64,000 nucleotides of DNA from UBA8337 sp963932545 (GTDB taxonomy: Bacteria > Pseudomonadota > Alphaproteobacteria > RS24). The translations under genes were made by a program, and so were the position numbers. Shown here piece after piece: positions 44,815 through 53,058 of this stretch. The notes below the pieces were generated by a model that worked only from the letters and a program-made list of their open reading frames with translations, did not search any database and had not been told where the DNA came from. Within the stretch, counting starts at the first letter, position 1. Every line of letters starts with the position of its first letter. The stretch is from positions 186,001 to 250,000 of the forward strand of contig CAWVRH010000001.1 of assembly GCA_963932545.1 (NCBI GenBank), written 5' to 3'.

Positions 44815-45749
44815 CGCGATTTTGCTGACGTGAAAAAATCATCAAGTTTTGCGGCGAGCTCTTCGTTTTTACCCGAAGAGAAAAAATGCCCGCCCGTGTA
44901 TCTATGCACATCTGGTGAAGCATAATGCTCGAGAGCGGCTTCCACTTGTTCGGCCTTTATTTCAGGGTCATCCGTCGCATAAACGAATTGCGCGCGAATA
45001 CCCTTCGCGCCAATCGTTACATGGTCGGCCATGCGGCTCGACAACGCATCCCCAAGCAATAGATCGCGCATCATGCGTTCCGTGCCTTGCACGTTAAATT
45101 GCTGGGTAAAATGAGCCACCACTCGCCGCGCCTCTTCGGTCTCGGTACCAAAACTTTCGCCGCGCGAAATGATGCTTGGTATCGCCACAAACCGAGATAA
45201 AAGGGGGCCCACAATCGGCATGGCAACTATCTTTCCGGTCAGCCCAACGCTAGCGCCCTCAATGACAGGAACCTGATAAGCCAAAGCAGCGACGCGCTCT
45301 GGGTGCATAGCGCCAAAACGAGCCAAAATGGCCCCGCCAAAACTCACGCCGAATAAATTGGCTTGTTGAATTTGCAAATAATCCATCAGCTCGCGCAATT
45401 GATGGCGCATTAAATCGATAGAAAGCGGTGCCATCGGCCGATCCGAAAATCCGCGCCCATATTGATCATAAACCACCACGCGGTAGCCCGCTTTCACCAA
45501 GGGTGGCACATAGGCTTGATAGGCCACAGAGCCAAGCGTGCCGCCATGAATAATAATCACGACAGGGCCATTTTGGGGGCCGCTGATTTGATAGGCGGTA
45601 ACGCCATCGCTCAATTTAGCCTCACGATAGCCGCTATCTGCGCGAAATTGGGCGGCGCTCAAGGTCTCGCGGTTACCTGCCTGATACAGCAAAACCAGTA
45701 TCACAAGGCACGCCAAAACCACACTGGCTGTTATTGATATTTTGGTCAT
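44811..45749 (-). CDS. Alpha/beta hydrolase with N-terminal membrane anchor
   Basis: 312 aa. An uncleaved hydrophobic N-terminus (about 7-25) is followed by an alpha/beta hydrolase: HGGTLGSVAY (oxyanion), DQYGRGFSDRP, nucleophile elbow GVSFGGA, the acid near YATDDPE and the histidine in YTGGHFF. The protein is thus probably exported and tethered. The substrate is unknown; the general type resembles lipases, epoxide hydrolases and meta-cleavage hydrolases. Confidence 0.85.
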   Translation of the reverse strand: MTKISITASVVLACLVILVLLYQAGNRETLSAAQFRADSGYREAKLSDGVTAYQISGPQNGPVVIIIHGGTLGSVAYQAYVPPLVKAGYRVVVYDQYGRGFSDRPMAPLSIDLMRHQLRELMDYLQIQQANLFGVSFGGAILARFGAMHPERVAALAYQVPVIEGASVGLTGKIVAMPIVGPLLSRFVAIPSIISRGESFGTETEEARRVVAHFTQQFNVQGTERMMRDLLLGDALSSRMADHVTIGAKGIRAQFVYATDDPEIKAEQVEAALEHYASPDVHRYTGGHFFSSGKNEELAAKLDDFFTSAKSR

Positions 45750-45770
45750 TCCCTTGTCTCCTAAACAAAT

Positions 45771-46163
45771 TTACTGGGCTTGCTGGCGCAACCGAATGCG
45801 ACCTTTTTCTTCGCCTTTGCGTGGGTCGAGCAAAATCAACAAGGGCCCCTCCGCATCCTGCAATTTAACGATGATGCGCGTGTCGCCATTGTCGACGCCA
45901 ATAACTTGGCTGTCGAAGGGAATGCTAATCTCCGTTTCTCCGAAGCCTAGCTTGGCACGAACCGCTTCTGGGTTCGACACGCGTTTGATGACGGTGCCGA
46001 TTACCACAGCAGCGCCGCCGACCATCAGCACACCGAGGCCAATAACAACAATTAGCAAAACACGCACGTAGCGCGTCGAAGGTTGTGCTATAGCTTCCTC
46101 CGAAGCGTTTTCTGCTTCTCCACGATTTGCTTTCTTTGGCGACATGGCGGTATCTTGAGACAT
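45771..46163 (-). CDS. Small single-pass membrane protein, divergent from rluD
   Basis: 130 aa: a charged N-terminus, one hydrophobic helix (about 34-57), and a C-terminal domain with NGDTRIIVKLQDAEGPLLILLDPRKG, similar in plan to DUF6476 proteins that lie next to RluD-type genes in this class, though I cannot confirm the family. The ATG at 46163 has GGGAG seven bases upstream; the frame extended to 46481 is antisense to rluD. The start codon overlaps the opposite start in CATG. Confidence 0.65.
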   Translation of the reverse strand: MSQDTAMSPKKANRGEAENASEEAIAQPSTRYVRVLLIVVIGLGVLMVGGAAVVIGTVIKRVSNPEAVRAKLGFGETEISIPFDSQVIGVDNGDTRIIVKLQDAEGPLLILLDPRKGEEKGRIRLRQQAQ

Positions 46164-47184
46164 GACTGAACTCCCTGAAAAATTGGCTTTCGCCGTAGAA
46201 TACGGCTCGGATGGCGCGCGCTTAGACCGCCGTGTGGCGATGGCTAGCGCAGATTTATCTCGTGTGCGCGTGCAAGAGCTGATTAAAGATGGCCAATGTG
46301 TCGTGACGCGCCGACAGGCGAGCACAACCATAAAAGACCCATCATGGCGGGTCAAACAAGATGATATCATCGAGTTGATTTTACCCCCGCCTATCGACAC
46401 CACGGTGAAGGCGCAAGACATCCCTTTGGATATTATTTTCGAAGATGACGCCCTTTTGGTGGTCAATAAGCCCGCAGGCATGGTCGTTCATCCGGCCCCC
46501 GGTAGCCCCGACAAAACGCTGGTCAACGCGCTGCTGGCGCATTGCGGCGACACGCTATCGGGCATTGGCGGCGAAAGACGCCCAGGCATCGTGCATCGGC
46601 TCGATAAAGATACCAGCGGCATTATGGTGGTGGCAAAAAACGATAAGGCGCACCGAGGCTTAAGCGAACAATTTGCCGCCCACGGCCAAGATGGGCGCAT
46701 GCAACGGCTGTATAAAGCCCTCGTCTGGGGGGTGCCCCTGCCCGCCGCTGGCACGGTGGATATGCCTTTGGCGCGCGCCAGCAATAATCGCAAAAAAATT
46801 GCTATCTCCAGATCGAAAACCGCGCGCCATGCCGTGACCCATTATCGGCGCCAGCGCCAATTCGCCAATGGCCAAGTTAGCCTCGTCGAATGCCGTTTGG
46901 AGACCGGACGCACGCACCAAATTCGGGTGCATATGGCGCATATGAGCCATCCTGTTTTGGGCGATAAACTATATGGCAGTGGTATGAAAAGTCGTGCCAT
47001 TCATCTCAGCGAAGCGCAAAAATCGGCGTTGACCGCGCTAGATAGGCAAGCCCTACATGCAGCTGCGCTCGGCTTTGAGCATCCCATTACGGGCGAAACG
47101 CATTATTATGAAGCGCCCCTGCCCGATGATTTGCAGCAATTGGTCAAGGACTTGGAAAGTTCCGAGATGAGACTGGCGACATAA
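46162..47184 (+). CDS. 23S rRNA pseudouridine synthase, RluA/RluD family
   Basis: 340 aa. An N-terminal S4-like RNA-binding part (LDRRVAMASADLSRVRVQELIKDGQC) is followed by the catalytic domain with the active aspartate in HRLDKDTSGIMVVA and the later ETGRTHQIRVHMAHMSHPVLGD. RluD modifies helix 69 of 23S rRNA; which member of the family this is cannot be fixed by eye. The start at 46162 shares the sequence CATG with the divergent gene, leaving no room for separate leaders. Confidence 0.9.
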   Translation: MTELPEKLAFAVEYGSDGARLDRRVAMASADLSRVRVQELIKDGQCVVTRRQASTTIKDPSWRVKQDDIIELILPPPIDTTVKAQDIPLDIIFEDDALLVVNKPAGMVVHPAPGSPDKTLVNALLAHCGDTLSGIGGERRPGIVHRLDKDTSGIMVVAKNDKAHRGLSEQFAAHGQDGRMQRLYKALVWGVPLPAAGTVDMPLARASNNRKKIAISRSKTARHAVTHYRRQRQFANGQVSLVECRLETGRTHQIRVHMAHMSHPVLGDKLYGSGMKSRAIHLSEAQKSALTALDRQALHAAALGFEHPITGETHYYEAPLPDDLQQLVKDLESSEMRLAT

Positions 47185-47198
47185 ACTCGCCCTCAGGT

Positions 47199-47227
47199 CT
47201 TTAAATCGCCGTAAACCTCCCCTATAT
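47199..47227 (+). promoter_or_regulatory. Possible heat-shock-type promoter of rpoH
   Basis: CTTTAAA (47199-47205), a 13-base spacer and CCCCTATAT (47219-47227) resemble a sigma-32 promoter (CTTGAAA, CCCCATNT). Transcription would begin within a few bases of the ATG at 47235, giving a leaderless or nearly leaderless message; no ribosome binding site is visible. Autoregulation of rpoH is known in relatives. Moderate match only. Confidence 0.35.
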
Positions 47228-47234
47228 CAGATAT

Positions 47235-48215
47235 ATGAGTGATAAAAAAACAGCCCTTAAGCCCGCAAAAAAGGCACCCAAAGCGGCTTCAAAGTCGAAA
47301 GCGGTGGCGCTTGCGCCTGCGCCAAACCCTGAAGGCAGCCTATCTCGCTACCTCACGGACATTCGCAAGTTTCCAATGCTCGAAGCACAAGAAGAGTTTG
47401 AGCTGGCGAAAGATTACGTCAAATCTGGCGACACCAAATCGGCCCATAAATTGGTCACCAGCCATTTGCGCTTAGTGGCCAAAATCGCCATGGGCTATCG
47501 CGGCTATGGCTTGCCGATTGGCGAAGTTATTTCCGAAGGCAATGTCGGGCTGATGCGCGCTGTGCAAAAATTTGATCCCGACCGCGGCTTCCGCTTGGCA
47601 ACCTATGCCATGTGGTGGATCCGCGCCTCGATACAAGAATATGTTTTGCGCAGCTGGTCGTTAGTGAAAATCGGCACCACGGCCGCGCAGAAAAAATTAT
47701 TCTTCAATTTACGACGCCTCAAAGGCGAGATTAACGCCATCGATGGCGGCTCTTTAAACCCAGAGCAAGTCTCAGACATTGCCGAGCGTCTTGGCGTTCG
47801 CGAGGATGAAGTCTCCTCGATGGAAGGCCGCATGAGCGGCGACCAATCGTTGAACGCGCCCTTGCGCGGCGGGGATATGGGCGATGAAGGCGGCGGCGAA
47901 TGGCAAGATTGGTTGGAAGATGAAAACCCCAACCCAGAAGCCCAAGTGGTCGCGGAAGATGAGACCAACTCGCGGCGCGCGATTTTGATGGACGCTATGG
48001 CAACGTTGAACGAGCGGGAACGCGAAATTCTAATGGCGCGGCGTCTCACCGACCCGCCCGACACGCTGGAAGTTTTGAGCCATCGCCATGACGTCAGTCG
48101 TGAACGCATTCGCCAAATCGAAGCGCGGGCCTTTGAAAAATTAAAAGACGCTATGTCATCCGCCGTAGCCTCTCGTGACGGCGTAACGATTGAAGGCGAG
48201 AGCGCCCAACACTAA
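47235..48215 (+). CDS. rpoH: RNA polymerase sigma-32 (heat-shock) factor
   Basis: 326 aa. Sigma-70 regions 2 to 4 are complete: LRLVAKIAMGYRGYGLPIGEVISEGNVGLMRAVQKFDPDRGFRLATYAMWWIRASIQEY, then the RpoH box QKKLFFNLRRLK for core binding and FtsH/DnaK control, and the region-4 helix-turn-helix HDVSRERIRQIE. The first 30 residues are a lysine- and alanine-rich extension not seen in E. coli RpoH. It is convergent with purA (11-base gap). Confidence 0.95.
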   Translation: MSDKKTALKPAKKAPKAASKSKAVALAPAPNPEGSLSRYLTDIRKFPMLEAQEEFELAKDYVKSGDTKSAHKLVTSHLRLVAKIAMGYRGYGLPIGEVISEGNVGLMRAVQKFDPDRGFRLATYAMWWIRASIQEYVLRSWSLVKIGTTAAQKKLFFNLRRLKGEINAIDGGSLNPEQVSDIAERLGVREDEVSSMEGRMSGDQSLNAPLRGGDMGDEGGGEWQDWLEDENPNPEAQVVAEDETNSRRAILMDAMATLNEREREILMARRLTDPPDTLEVLSHRHDVSRERIRQIEARAFEKLKDAMSSAVASRDGVTIEGESAQH

Positions 48216-48226
48216 GCGTTAACGTA

Positions 48227-49519
48227 TCAATCCTCGAACGGATCTTTCACCAAAATTGTGTCATCGCGCTCTGGGCTGGTCGAGAGAAGGGTTACCGGCG
48301 CGCCGATAAGTTCTTCGATATAGCGCACATAGCGCACGGCTTCGGCCGGCAAATCTGCCCAAGAACGCGCGCCATAACTGGTCTCGCTCCACCCTTGCAT
48401 AGTTTCATACATCGGCTCGATACGCGCTTGCTCGGCTGAATTGGTCGGCAAATAATCAATCTCTTTGCCGTCTAATTTATAGCCCGTGCAAATTTTAATC
48501 TCGTCGAAACCATCCAGCACATCCAACTTGGTAAGCGCAATGCCGTTGATGCCCGCAGTGCGAACCACTTGGCGCACGAGAACCGCATCAAACCAACCAC
48601 AACGGCGCTTACGCCCCGTAACCGTGCCAAATTCATGACCGCGTTCGCCAAGCTTTTGGCCGTCTTCATTGTCTTGCTCGGTCGGGAAAGGCCCTTCCCC
48701 AACGCGCGTCGTATAGGCTTTGGTGATGCCCAAAACATGGTTGAGCGCCGATGGCCCAACGCCCGAACCAATGGCCGCTTGGCCAGCAATGGTGTTGGAG
48801 GAAGTGACGAATGGATAAGTGCCATGGTCGACATCCAACAAAATACCTTGCGCACCTTCAAACAAAATGCGCTTACGGTCACGCCGTGCCTCGTCTAGCA
48901 AACGCCAAACAGGTGCCGCATAAGGCGTGATATGAGGCGCGACATCGACTAATTTGGCTTTCAAGTCAGCCGCATCAAATTCTGGCAAATTCAGTCCACG
49001 GCGCAATGTATTGTGATGCACCAAGAGATGTTCAATTTTACCATCCAGCGTATCCGGATCGGCCAAGTCGGCAATGCGCAGCGCGCGGCGTCCCACTTTG
49101 TCTTCGTAAGCCGGGCCGATGCCGCGTTTGGTCGTGCCAATTTTTACGCCGCCATTGGCGTTTTCGCGCACCGCATCCAATTCTTGATGCAATGGCAAAA
49201 TAAGCGTGGCGTTCTCGGCAATCTTCAAATTATCTGGCCCAATGGTTACGCCTTGGTCTCGAAGCGTTTTCATCTCATGCAAGAGCGCCCATGGGTCGAC
49301 CACGACGCCATTGCCGATGACCGACAATTTGCCTTCGCGCACAATGCCCGATGGCAGCAGGGAAAGTTTGTAAACCTCGCCATTAATAACCAGCGTATGG
49401 CCTGCGTTATGGCCGCCTTGAAAGCGCGCCACAACATCGGCACGCACCGACAACCAGTCTACAATCTTGCCTTTACCTTCGTCGCCCCATTGAGAGCCGA
49501 CAACCACTACATTGGCCAT
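48227..49519 (-). CDS. purA: Adenylosuccinate synthetase
   Basis: 430 aa. Joins IMP and aspartate with GTP on the way to AMP. Seen: GSQWGDEGKGK at the GTP site, FQGGHNAGHT, GTTKRGIGPAYEDK, and LFEGAQGILLDVDHGTYPFVTSSNT. Complete and of normal length. GAGG precedes the ATG. It is separated from serA by 48 bases on the same strand. Confidence 0.97.
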   Translation of the reverse strand: MANVVVVGSQWGDEGKGKIVDWLSVRADVVARFQGGHNAGHTLVINGEVYKLSLLPSGIVREGKLSVIGNGVVVDPWALLHEMKTLRDQGVTIGPDNLKIAENATLILPLHQELDAVRENANGGVKIGTTKRGIGPAYEDKVGRRALRIADLADPDTLDGKIEHLLVHHNTLRRGLNLPEFDAADLKAKLVDVAPHITPYAAPVWRLLDEARRDRKRILFEGAQGILLDVDHGTYPFVTSSNTIAGQAAIGSGVGPSALNHVLGITKAYTTRVGEGPFPTEQDNEDGQKLGERGHEFGTVTGRKRRCGWFDAVLVRQVVRTAGINGIALTKLDVLDGFDEIKICTGYKLDGKEIDYLPTNSAEQARIEPMYETMQGWSETSYGARSWADLPAEAVRYVRYIEELIGAPVTLLSTSPERDDTILVKDPFED

Positions 49520-49567
49520 GAGTTTTCCTCTCGCCCCTAATGGGCCTGATATTTTGCGCTGCCAGCC

Positions 49568-51145
49568 TTAGAAGCTGAGCTGTTGAATTTGAACCACTTG
49601 AGATAATGTCTCTAGTTCTTTTAGCACTTCTGGGCTGGCTTGATTGTCGATGTTAACCAGCGAGATGGCGTCCCCACCTGGCTTTTCTCGGCCCAATTGG
49701 AAACTGGCAATATTAATGCCATGTTTGCCCAAAGCGCTGCCCAAAGCCCCGATGAAGCCTGGCTCATCGGTATTGGTAACGTAAAGCACATTCGGTGCCA
49801 GTTCGGCGTGAATGTTAATGCCCTTCACCTGAATGATGCGCGGCTTGCCATCCGAGAATACCGTGCCCGCAACCGAGCGCTGCTGGCGTTCGGTTTTCAA
49901 GGTCAAGCGGATATAACTATCAAACGCGCCTTTGCTGTCTTGCTTGGATTCCGACACGGTGATGCCACGATCCTTGGCGATGGCAGGTGCCGATACCATG
50001 TTTACGTCGGCCAATAGCGGACGCAACAGACCCGCCATAATAGCTGAGGTCAGCGGCGCCACATTGAGGCCGGCTACATCGCCGACATATTCAATCTCTG
50101 CGCCTTCAATTCCGCTCTCGGTTAATTGACCGGCGAACAGACCTAGCTGCTCGGCCAAGGCGACGAAGGGGCGTAAGCGAGGTGCATCTTCCGCCGAAAT
50201 GGACGGCACGTTGATGGCGTTATTCACCGCACCGGTCATCAAGAAATCAGCCATTTGTTCGGCCACTTGCAGGGCCACGTTTTCTTGGGCTTCTGCCGTA
50301 GAGGCGCCCAAATGCGGGGTGCAAACGACGTTTTCCATATTGAACAGCGCATTGGCTTTGGCTGGTTCTTCTTCGAACACATCCAAGGCGGCGCCGGCCA
50401 CTTGGCCGCTTTCGAGCGCGGCTTTGAGGGCCGCCTCATCGATGAGACCGCCACGCGCGCAATTGATGATGCGCACCCCTTTTTTACATTTGGCCAAGGC
50501 GTCCGCGTTTAGAATGTTGCGTGTTTTATCGGTCAGCGGTGTGTGCAAGGTAATGAAATCCGCGCGCGCCAATAGCTCATTCAGCTCGGCTTTTTCGACG
50601 CCCATTTCCAACGCACGGTCTGGCGTGAGGAACGGATCAAAAGCGACCACTTTCATTTTCAAGCCCAAAGCACGGCTAGCGGCGATGGAACCAATGTTGC
50701 CACAGCCGATAACGCCCAAAGTTTTGCCCGTCAGCTCCACGCCCATGAAGCGTGACTTTTCCCATTTGCCAGCATGCGTCGAGGCATTGGCCTCGGGAAT
50801 TTGGCGCGCCAAGGCGAACATCATCGCAATGGCATGTTCTGCGGTGGTGATGGAATTGCCAAACGGTGTGTTCATCACCACGATGCCGTTTGCGGTGGCG
50901 GTTGGCAGGTCGATGTTATCGACGCCAATCCCTGCGCGACCAATGACTTTCATATTAGTGGCGGCTTCTAATACGGGCGGCGTGGCTTTGGTGGAGGAGC
51001 GCACGGCGAGGCCGTCATATTGGTCGATGATTTTTATCAACTCATCGCGTTCCAACCCTGTGATGACGTCGACTTCGACGCCACGGTCTTTAAAAATCTG
51101 CTCGGCGGCAGGGCTCATTTTATCTGCAATTAGTACTTTAGGCAT
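49568..51145 (-). CDS. serA: D-3-phosphoglycerate dehydrogenase
   Basis: 525 aa, the long form. An N-terminal split substrate domain, an NAD domain with GVIGCGNIGSIAASRALGLKMKV, and the catalytic Arg-Glu-His set (INCARGGLIDEAAL, EEEP, TPHLGAST) are followed by an intervening domain (about 320-450) and a C-terminal ACT domain (NTDEPGFIGALGSALGKHGINIASF) that probably senses serine. First step of serine synthesis. GGAGG precedes the ATG, which lies inside the last codons of serC (8-base overlap), so the two are translated together. Confidence 0.97.
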   Translation of the reverse strand: MPKVLIADKMSPAAEQIFKDRGVEVDVITGLERDELIKIIDQYDGLAVRSSTKATPPVLEAATNMKVIGRAGIGVDNIDLPTATANGIVVMNTPFGNSITTAEHAIAMMFALARQIPEANASTHAGKWEKSRFMGVELTGKTLGVIGCGNIGSIAASRALGLKMKVVAFDPFLTPDRALEMGVEKAELNELLARADFITLHTPLTDKTRNILNADALAKCKKGVRIINCARGGLIDEAALKAALESGQVAGAALDVFEEEPAKANALFNMENVVCTPHLGASTAEAQENVALQVAEQMADFLMTGAVNNAINVPSISAEDAPRLRPFVALAEQLGLFAGQLTESGIEGAEIEYVGDVAGLNVAPLTSAIMAGLLRPLLADVNMVSAPAIAKDRGITVSESKQDSKGAFDSYIRLTLKTERQQRSVAGTVFSDGKPRIIQVKGINIHAELAPNVLYVTNTDEPGFIGALGSALGKHGINIASFQLGREKPGGDAISLVNIDNQASPEVLKELETLSQVVQIQQLSF

Positions 51146-52310
51146 TTTGTGCCTCCATTTTGGCTGTTTCGAAGGCCCAATCGAGCCACGGAGTTAGGTT
51201 TGCGAGGTCGGATGCTTCCACCGTCGCGCCGGCCCATATGCGCAAGCCCGCAGGGGCATCGCGATAGGCGCCGATGTCATAGGCCACGGCTTCTGCATCC
51301 AGAAGGCTGGCGATTTTTTTGGCCAAAGCGCTTTTTGCTTCTGGCGCCATGGCGACCACTTCGGCATCGACGATTTGCAAGCAGACAGACGTGGTCGACT
51401 GATTGGCTTCGTCTTGGCACAGGTTGGCGACCCAATCGGTTTTGGCCACCCAGTCGTTCAAGGCTTTGTTATTGTCGGCCACGCGACCCAGAAGGCCAGA
51501 TAGGCTGCCGATGCTTTCGGCCCATTTTAGGGTGTCCAGATAATCTTCCACGGCCAACATAGACGGCGTGTTGATGGTCTCGCCTTTGAAGATACCCTCA
51601 ATAAGCTTGCCGCCCTTGGTCAGGCGGAACACTTTCGGCAGCGGCCAAGCGGGGGTGTAGCTTTCGAGCCGAGCGACGGCGCGCGGGCTTAAAATTAGCA
51701 TGCCGTGGGCGGCTTCCCCGCCCAGCACTTTTTGCCAGCTATAGGTGGTGACATCCAGCTTATCCCACGCCAAATCCATGGCGAAGGCGGCGGAGGTGGC
51801 ATCGCACAGCGTTAGGCCTTCGCGGGTATCGCTAATCCAGTCGCCGTTTGGCACCCGAACGCCGGCCGTGGTGCCGTTCCAAGTGAAGGCCACATCGCGG
51901 GAGAAATCGACGGCGCTTAAATCAGGCAGATGGCCGTAGTCGGCTTCCATGATGCGCACATCGTCGAGCTTTAATTGTTTCACCACATCGGTGACCCAAC
52001 CGGAGCCGAAGCTTTCCCATGCCAGAATATCGAGGCCGCGTTGGCCGAGCATAGACCACATGGCCATTTCATAGGCGCCCGTGTCGGAGGCGGGTACGAT
52101 GCCGATGTGATAATCATCTGGCACGCCCAAAACCGCACGCGTGCGGTCGATGGCTTCGGCCAGTTTCGCTTTGCCCGGTTTCGAGCGATGCGAACGGCCA
52201 AGCACCGCGTCATTTAAAGCTTGTAAGGAAAACCCTGGGCGTTTTGCACATGGCCCAGAAGAAAAATTAGGGTTTGCCGGACGCATGTCCGGTTTCGTCA
52301 AAGTTGTCAT
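51138..52310 (-). CDS. serC: Phosphoserine aminotransferase
   Basis: 390 aa, PLP-dependent. Converts 3-phosphohydroxypyruvate to phosphoserine. Seen: NFSSGPCAKRPGF at the start (the typical alphaproteobacterial form), GIVPASDTGAYEMAMWSMLG, and the PLP lysine in TYSWQKVLGGEAAHGM. First gene of the serC-serA operon. AAAGGG lies seven bases before the ATG and within a hairpin loop, so initiation may be controlled. Confidence 0.96.
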   Translation of the reverse strand: MTTLTKPDMRPANPNFSSGPCAKRPGFSLQALNDAVLGRSHRSKPGKAKLAEAIDRTRAVLGVPDDYHIGIVPASDTGAYEMAMWSMLGQRGLDILAWESFGSGWVTDVVKQLKLDDVRIMEADYGHLPDLSAVDFSRDVAFTWNGTTAGVRVPNGDWISDTREGLTLCDATSAAFAMDLAWDKLDVTTYSWQKVLGGEAAHGMLILSPRAVARLESYTPAWPLPKVFRLTKGGKLIEGIFKGETINTPSMLAVEDYLDTLKWAESIGSLSGLLGRVADNNKALNDWVAKTDWVANLCQDEANQSTTSVCLQIVDAEVVAMAPEAKSALAKKIASLLDAEAVAYDIGAYRDAPAGLRIWAGATVEASDLANLTPWLDWAFETAKMEAQNA

Positions 52311-52313
52311 ATC

Positions 52314-52351
52314 GCAACCCTTTCAGATCGTTGCCTCTCGTTGGGGAGAGG
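52314..52351 (-). promoter_or_regulatory. Two abutting hairpins in the serC leader (serC RNA motif candidate)
   Basis: On the minus strand a hairpin CCTCTC-loop-GAGAGG (52334-52351) is directly followed by GCAAC-loop-GTTGC (52314-52334), whose 11-base loop carries the serC ribosome binding site AAAGG. A conserved RNA called the serC motif, placed just before serC in alphaproteobacteria, is described; position and plan agree, but I cannot check the consensus. Confidence 0.5.
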
Positions 52352-52400
52352 TGTCCCACTTACCGATATAGGCGGGATGATGAGAGTCGTCAACTTTGGT

Positions 52401-52527
52401 TTCGCGGGTGCTGGGTAAAAGGGCTCGTTTGCCCGAAGGGCAAGCCCAGCCCGCCTTCCCCAAGCGGAGAGGTTTTGCGCAGTAAAACCTTGGAGACGGG
52501 GGGAAGATTTGCTTCGCGGGTGCTGGG
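52401..52527. repeat. Palindromic element between 15-base direct repeats
   Basis: TTCGCGGGTGCTGGG occurs at 52401-52415 and again at 52513-52527. Between them lie a hairpin GGGC..TTGCCC-GAA-GGGCAA..GCCC (52421-52447), which on the minus strand ends in TTTT like a terminator, and a nested stem CTTCCCC/GGGGAAG (52455-52506) enclosing CCAAG/CTTGG and GGTTTT/AAAACC. It resembles a small mobile palindromic unit or a recombined pair of intergenic repeats. No protein is encoded. Confidence 0.55.
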
Positions 52528-52654
52528 GGCTTCACGGTGTGAGGTTCACGCGCGTGCTTCTTAACGGCAGTTTGCGTTTTCCTCACCTAGGGCCTATTCG
52601 ACGGGCTCCGGCCTGGAGTTCGCCTTATTCAACCCTTACCCCCAACTCAAACGC

Positions 52655-52685
52655 AAAAACCGACACCCGCTTTCGCAGGTGTCGG
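52655..52685 (-). terminator. Rho-independent terminator, minus strand
   Basis: CCGACACC pairs with GGTGTCGG without mismatch around a 10-base loop, followed on the minus strand by TTTTT (52655-52659). It ends a transcript entering from the right; no gene lies between it and the next terminator at 52791-52822, so it may close a second short RNA (about 52660-52790) or act as a back-up. Confidence 0.7.
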
Positions 52686-52790
52686 GGCGTAGTAAACCGT
52701 CCAAAAGACCGGCCGCGACGTATTCAGTCGAAACCTTATTCCGCCGCCACCCCGACAAAGCGGAGTGAACGGATTTTTGCAGCAATTTAT

Positions 52791-52895
52791 AAAAAAAGGC
52801 CTAACGCCGAGAGCGTTAAGCCACATACGCAATACAAATTGCGGCTTCTGGACGGGGTTACTAGCCCCAACAACGCACCACTCGCGCGTTGATGA
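52791..52895 (-). ncRNA. Candidate small RNA with four hairpins and terminator
   Basis: Read on the minus strand: CAACGC/GCGTTG (52871-52891), GGGG/CCCC (52854-52868), CGCAA/TTGCG (52828-52843), then a 10-base-pair stem with one mismatch (52798-52822, loop of five) followed by seven T. About 105 bases, no start codon with a usable frame. The 5' end is a guess: a weak -10-like TATTCA lies just upstream. Not matched to tmRNA, 6S, RNase P or SRP RNA. Whether it is expressed is unknown. Confidence 0.5.
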
Positions 52896-53058
52896 ATAAA
52901 GGTTAGCAGATGTGTGGGGGGAAAGGAAGGGGTGGTGTGGGTTGCCGGTCGCCTAAAACCGGTTTTAACTGTTTGTTAACAAAAATAAAAAATCTGAACG
53001 ATTGATAAATCGTCTTCACAGGCATCACAGATGCTCAAAGCTTAAGAAGAACAAAAAA

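Noticed and set aside
45771..46481. 236-codon minus-strand frame for the gene next to rluD
   Set aside because: The first 106 codons are antisense to the catalytic gene on the other strand; a good ribosome binding site stands at the internal ATG 46163.
52509..52892. 127-codon plus-strand open frame across the region upstream of serC
   Set aside because: It runs antisense through two terminator stems and the candidate small RNA, with residues typical of spurious translation.
52655..52895. tmRNA, 6S RNA, RNase P RNA or SRP RNA in the serC upstream region
   Set aside because: None of the sequence marks of those RNAs is present; only hairpins and T-runs can be seen.
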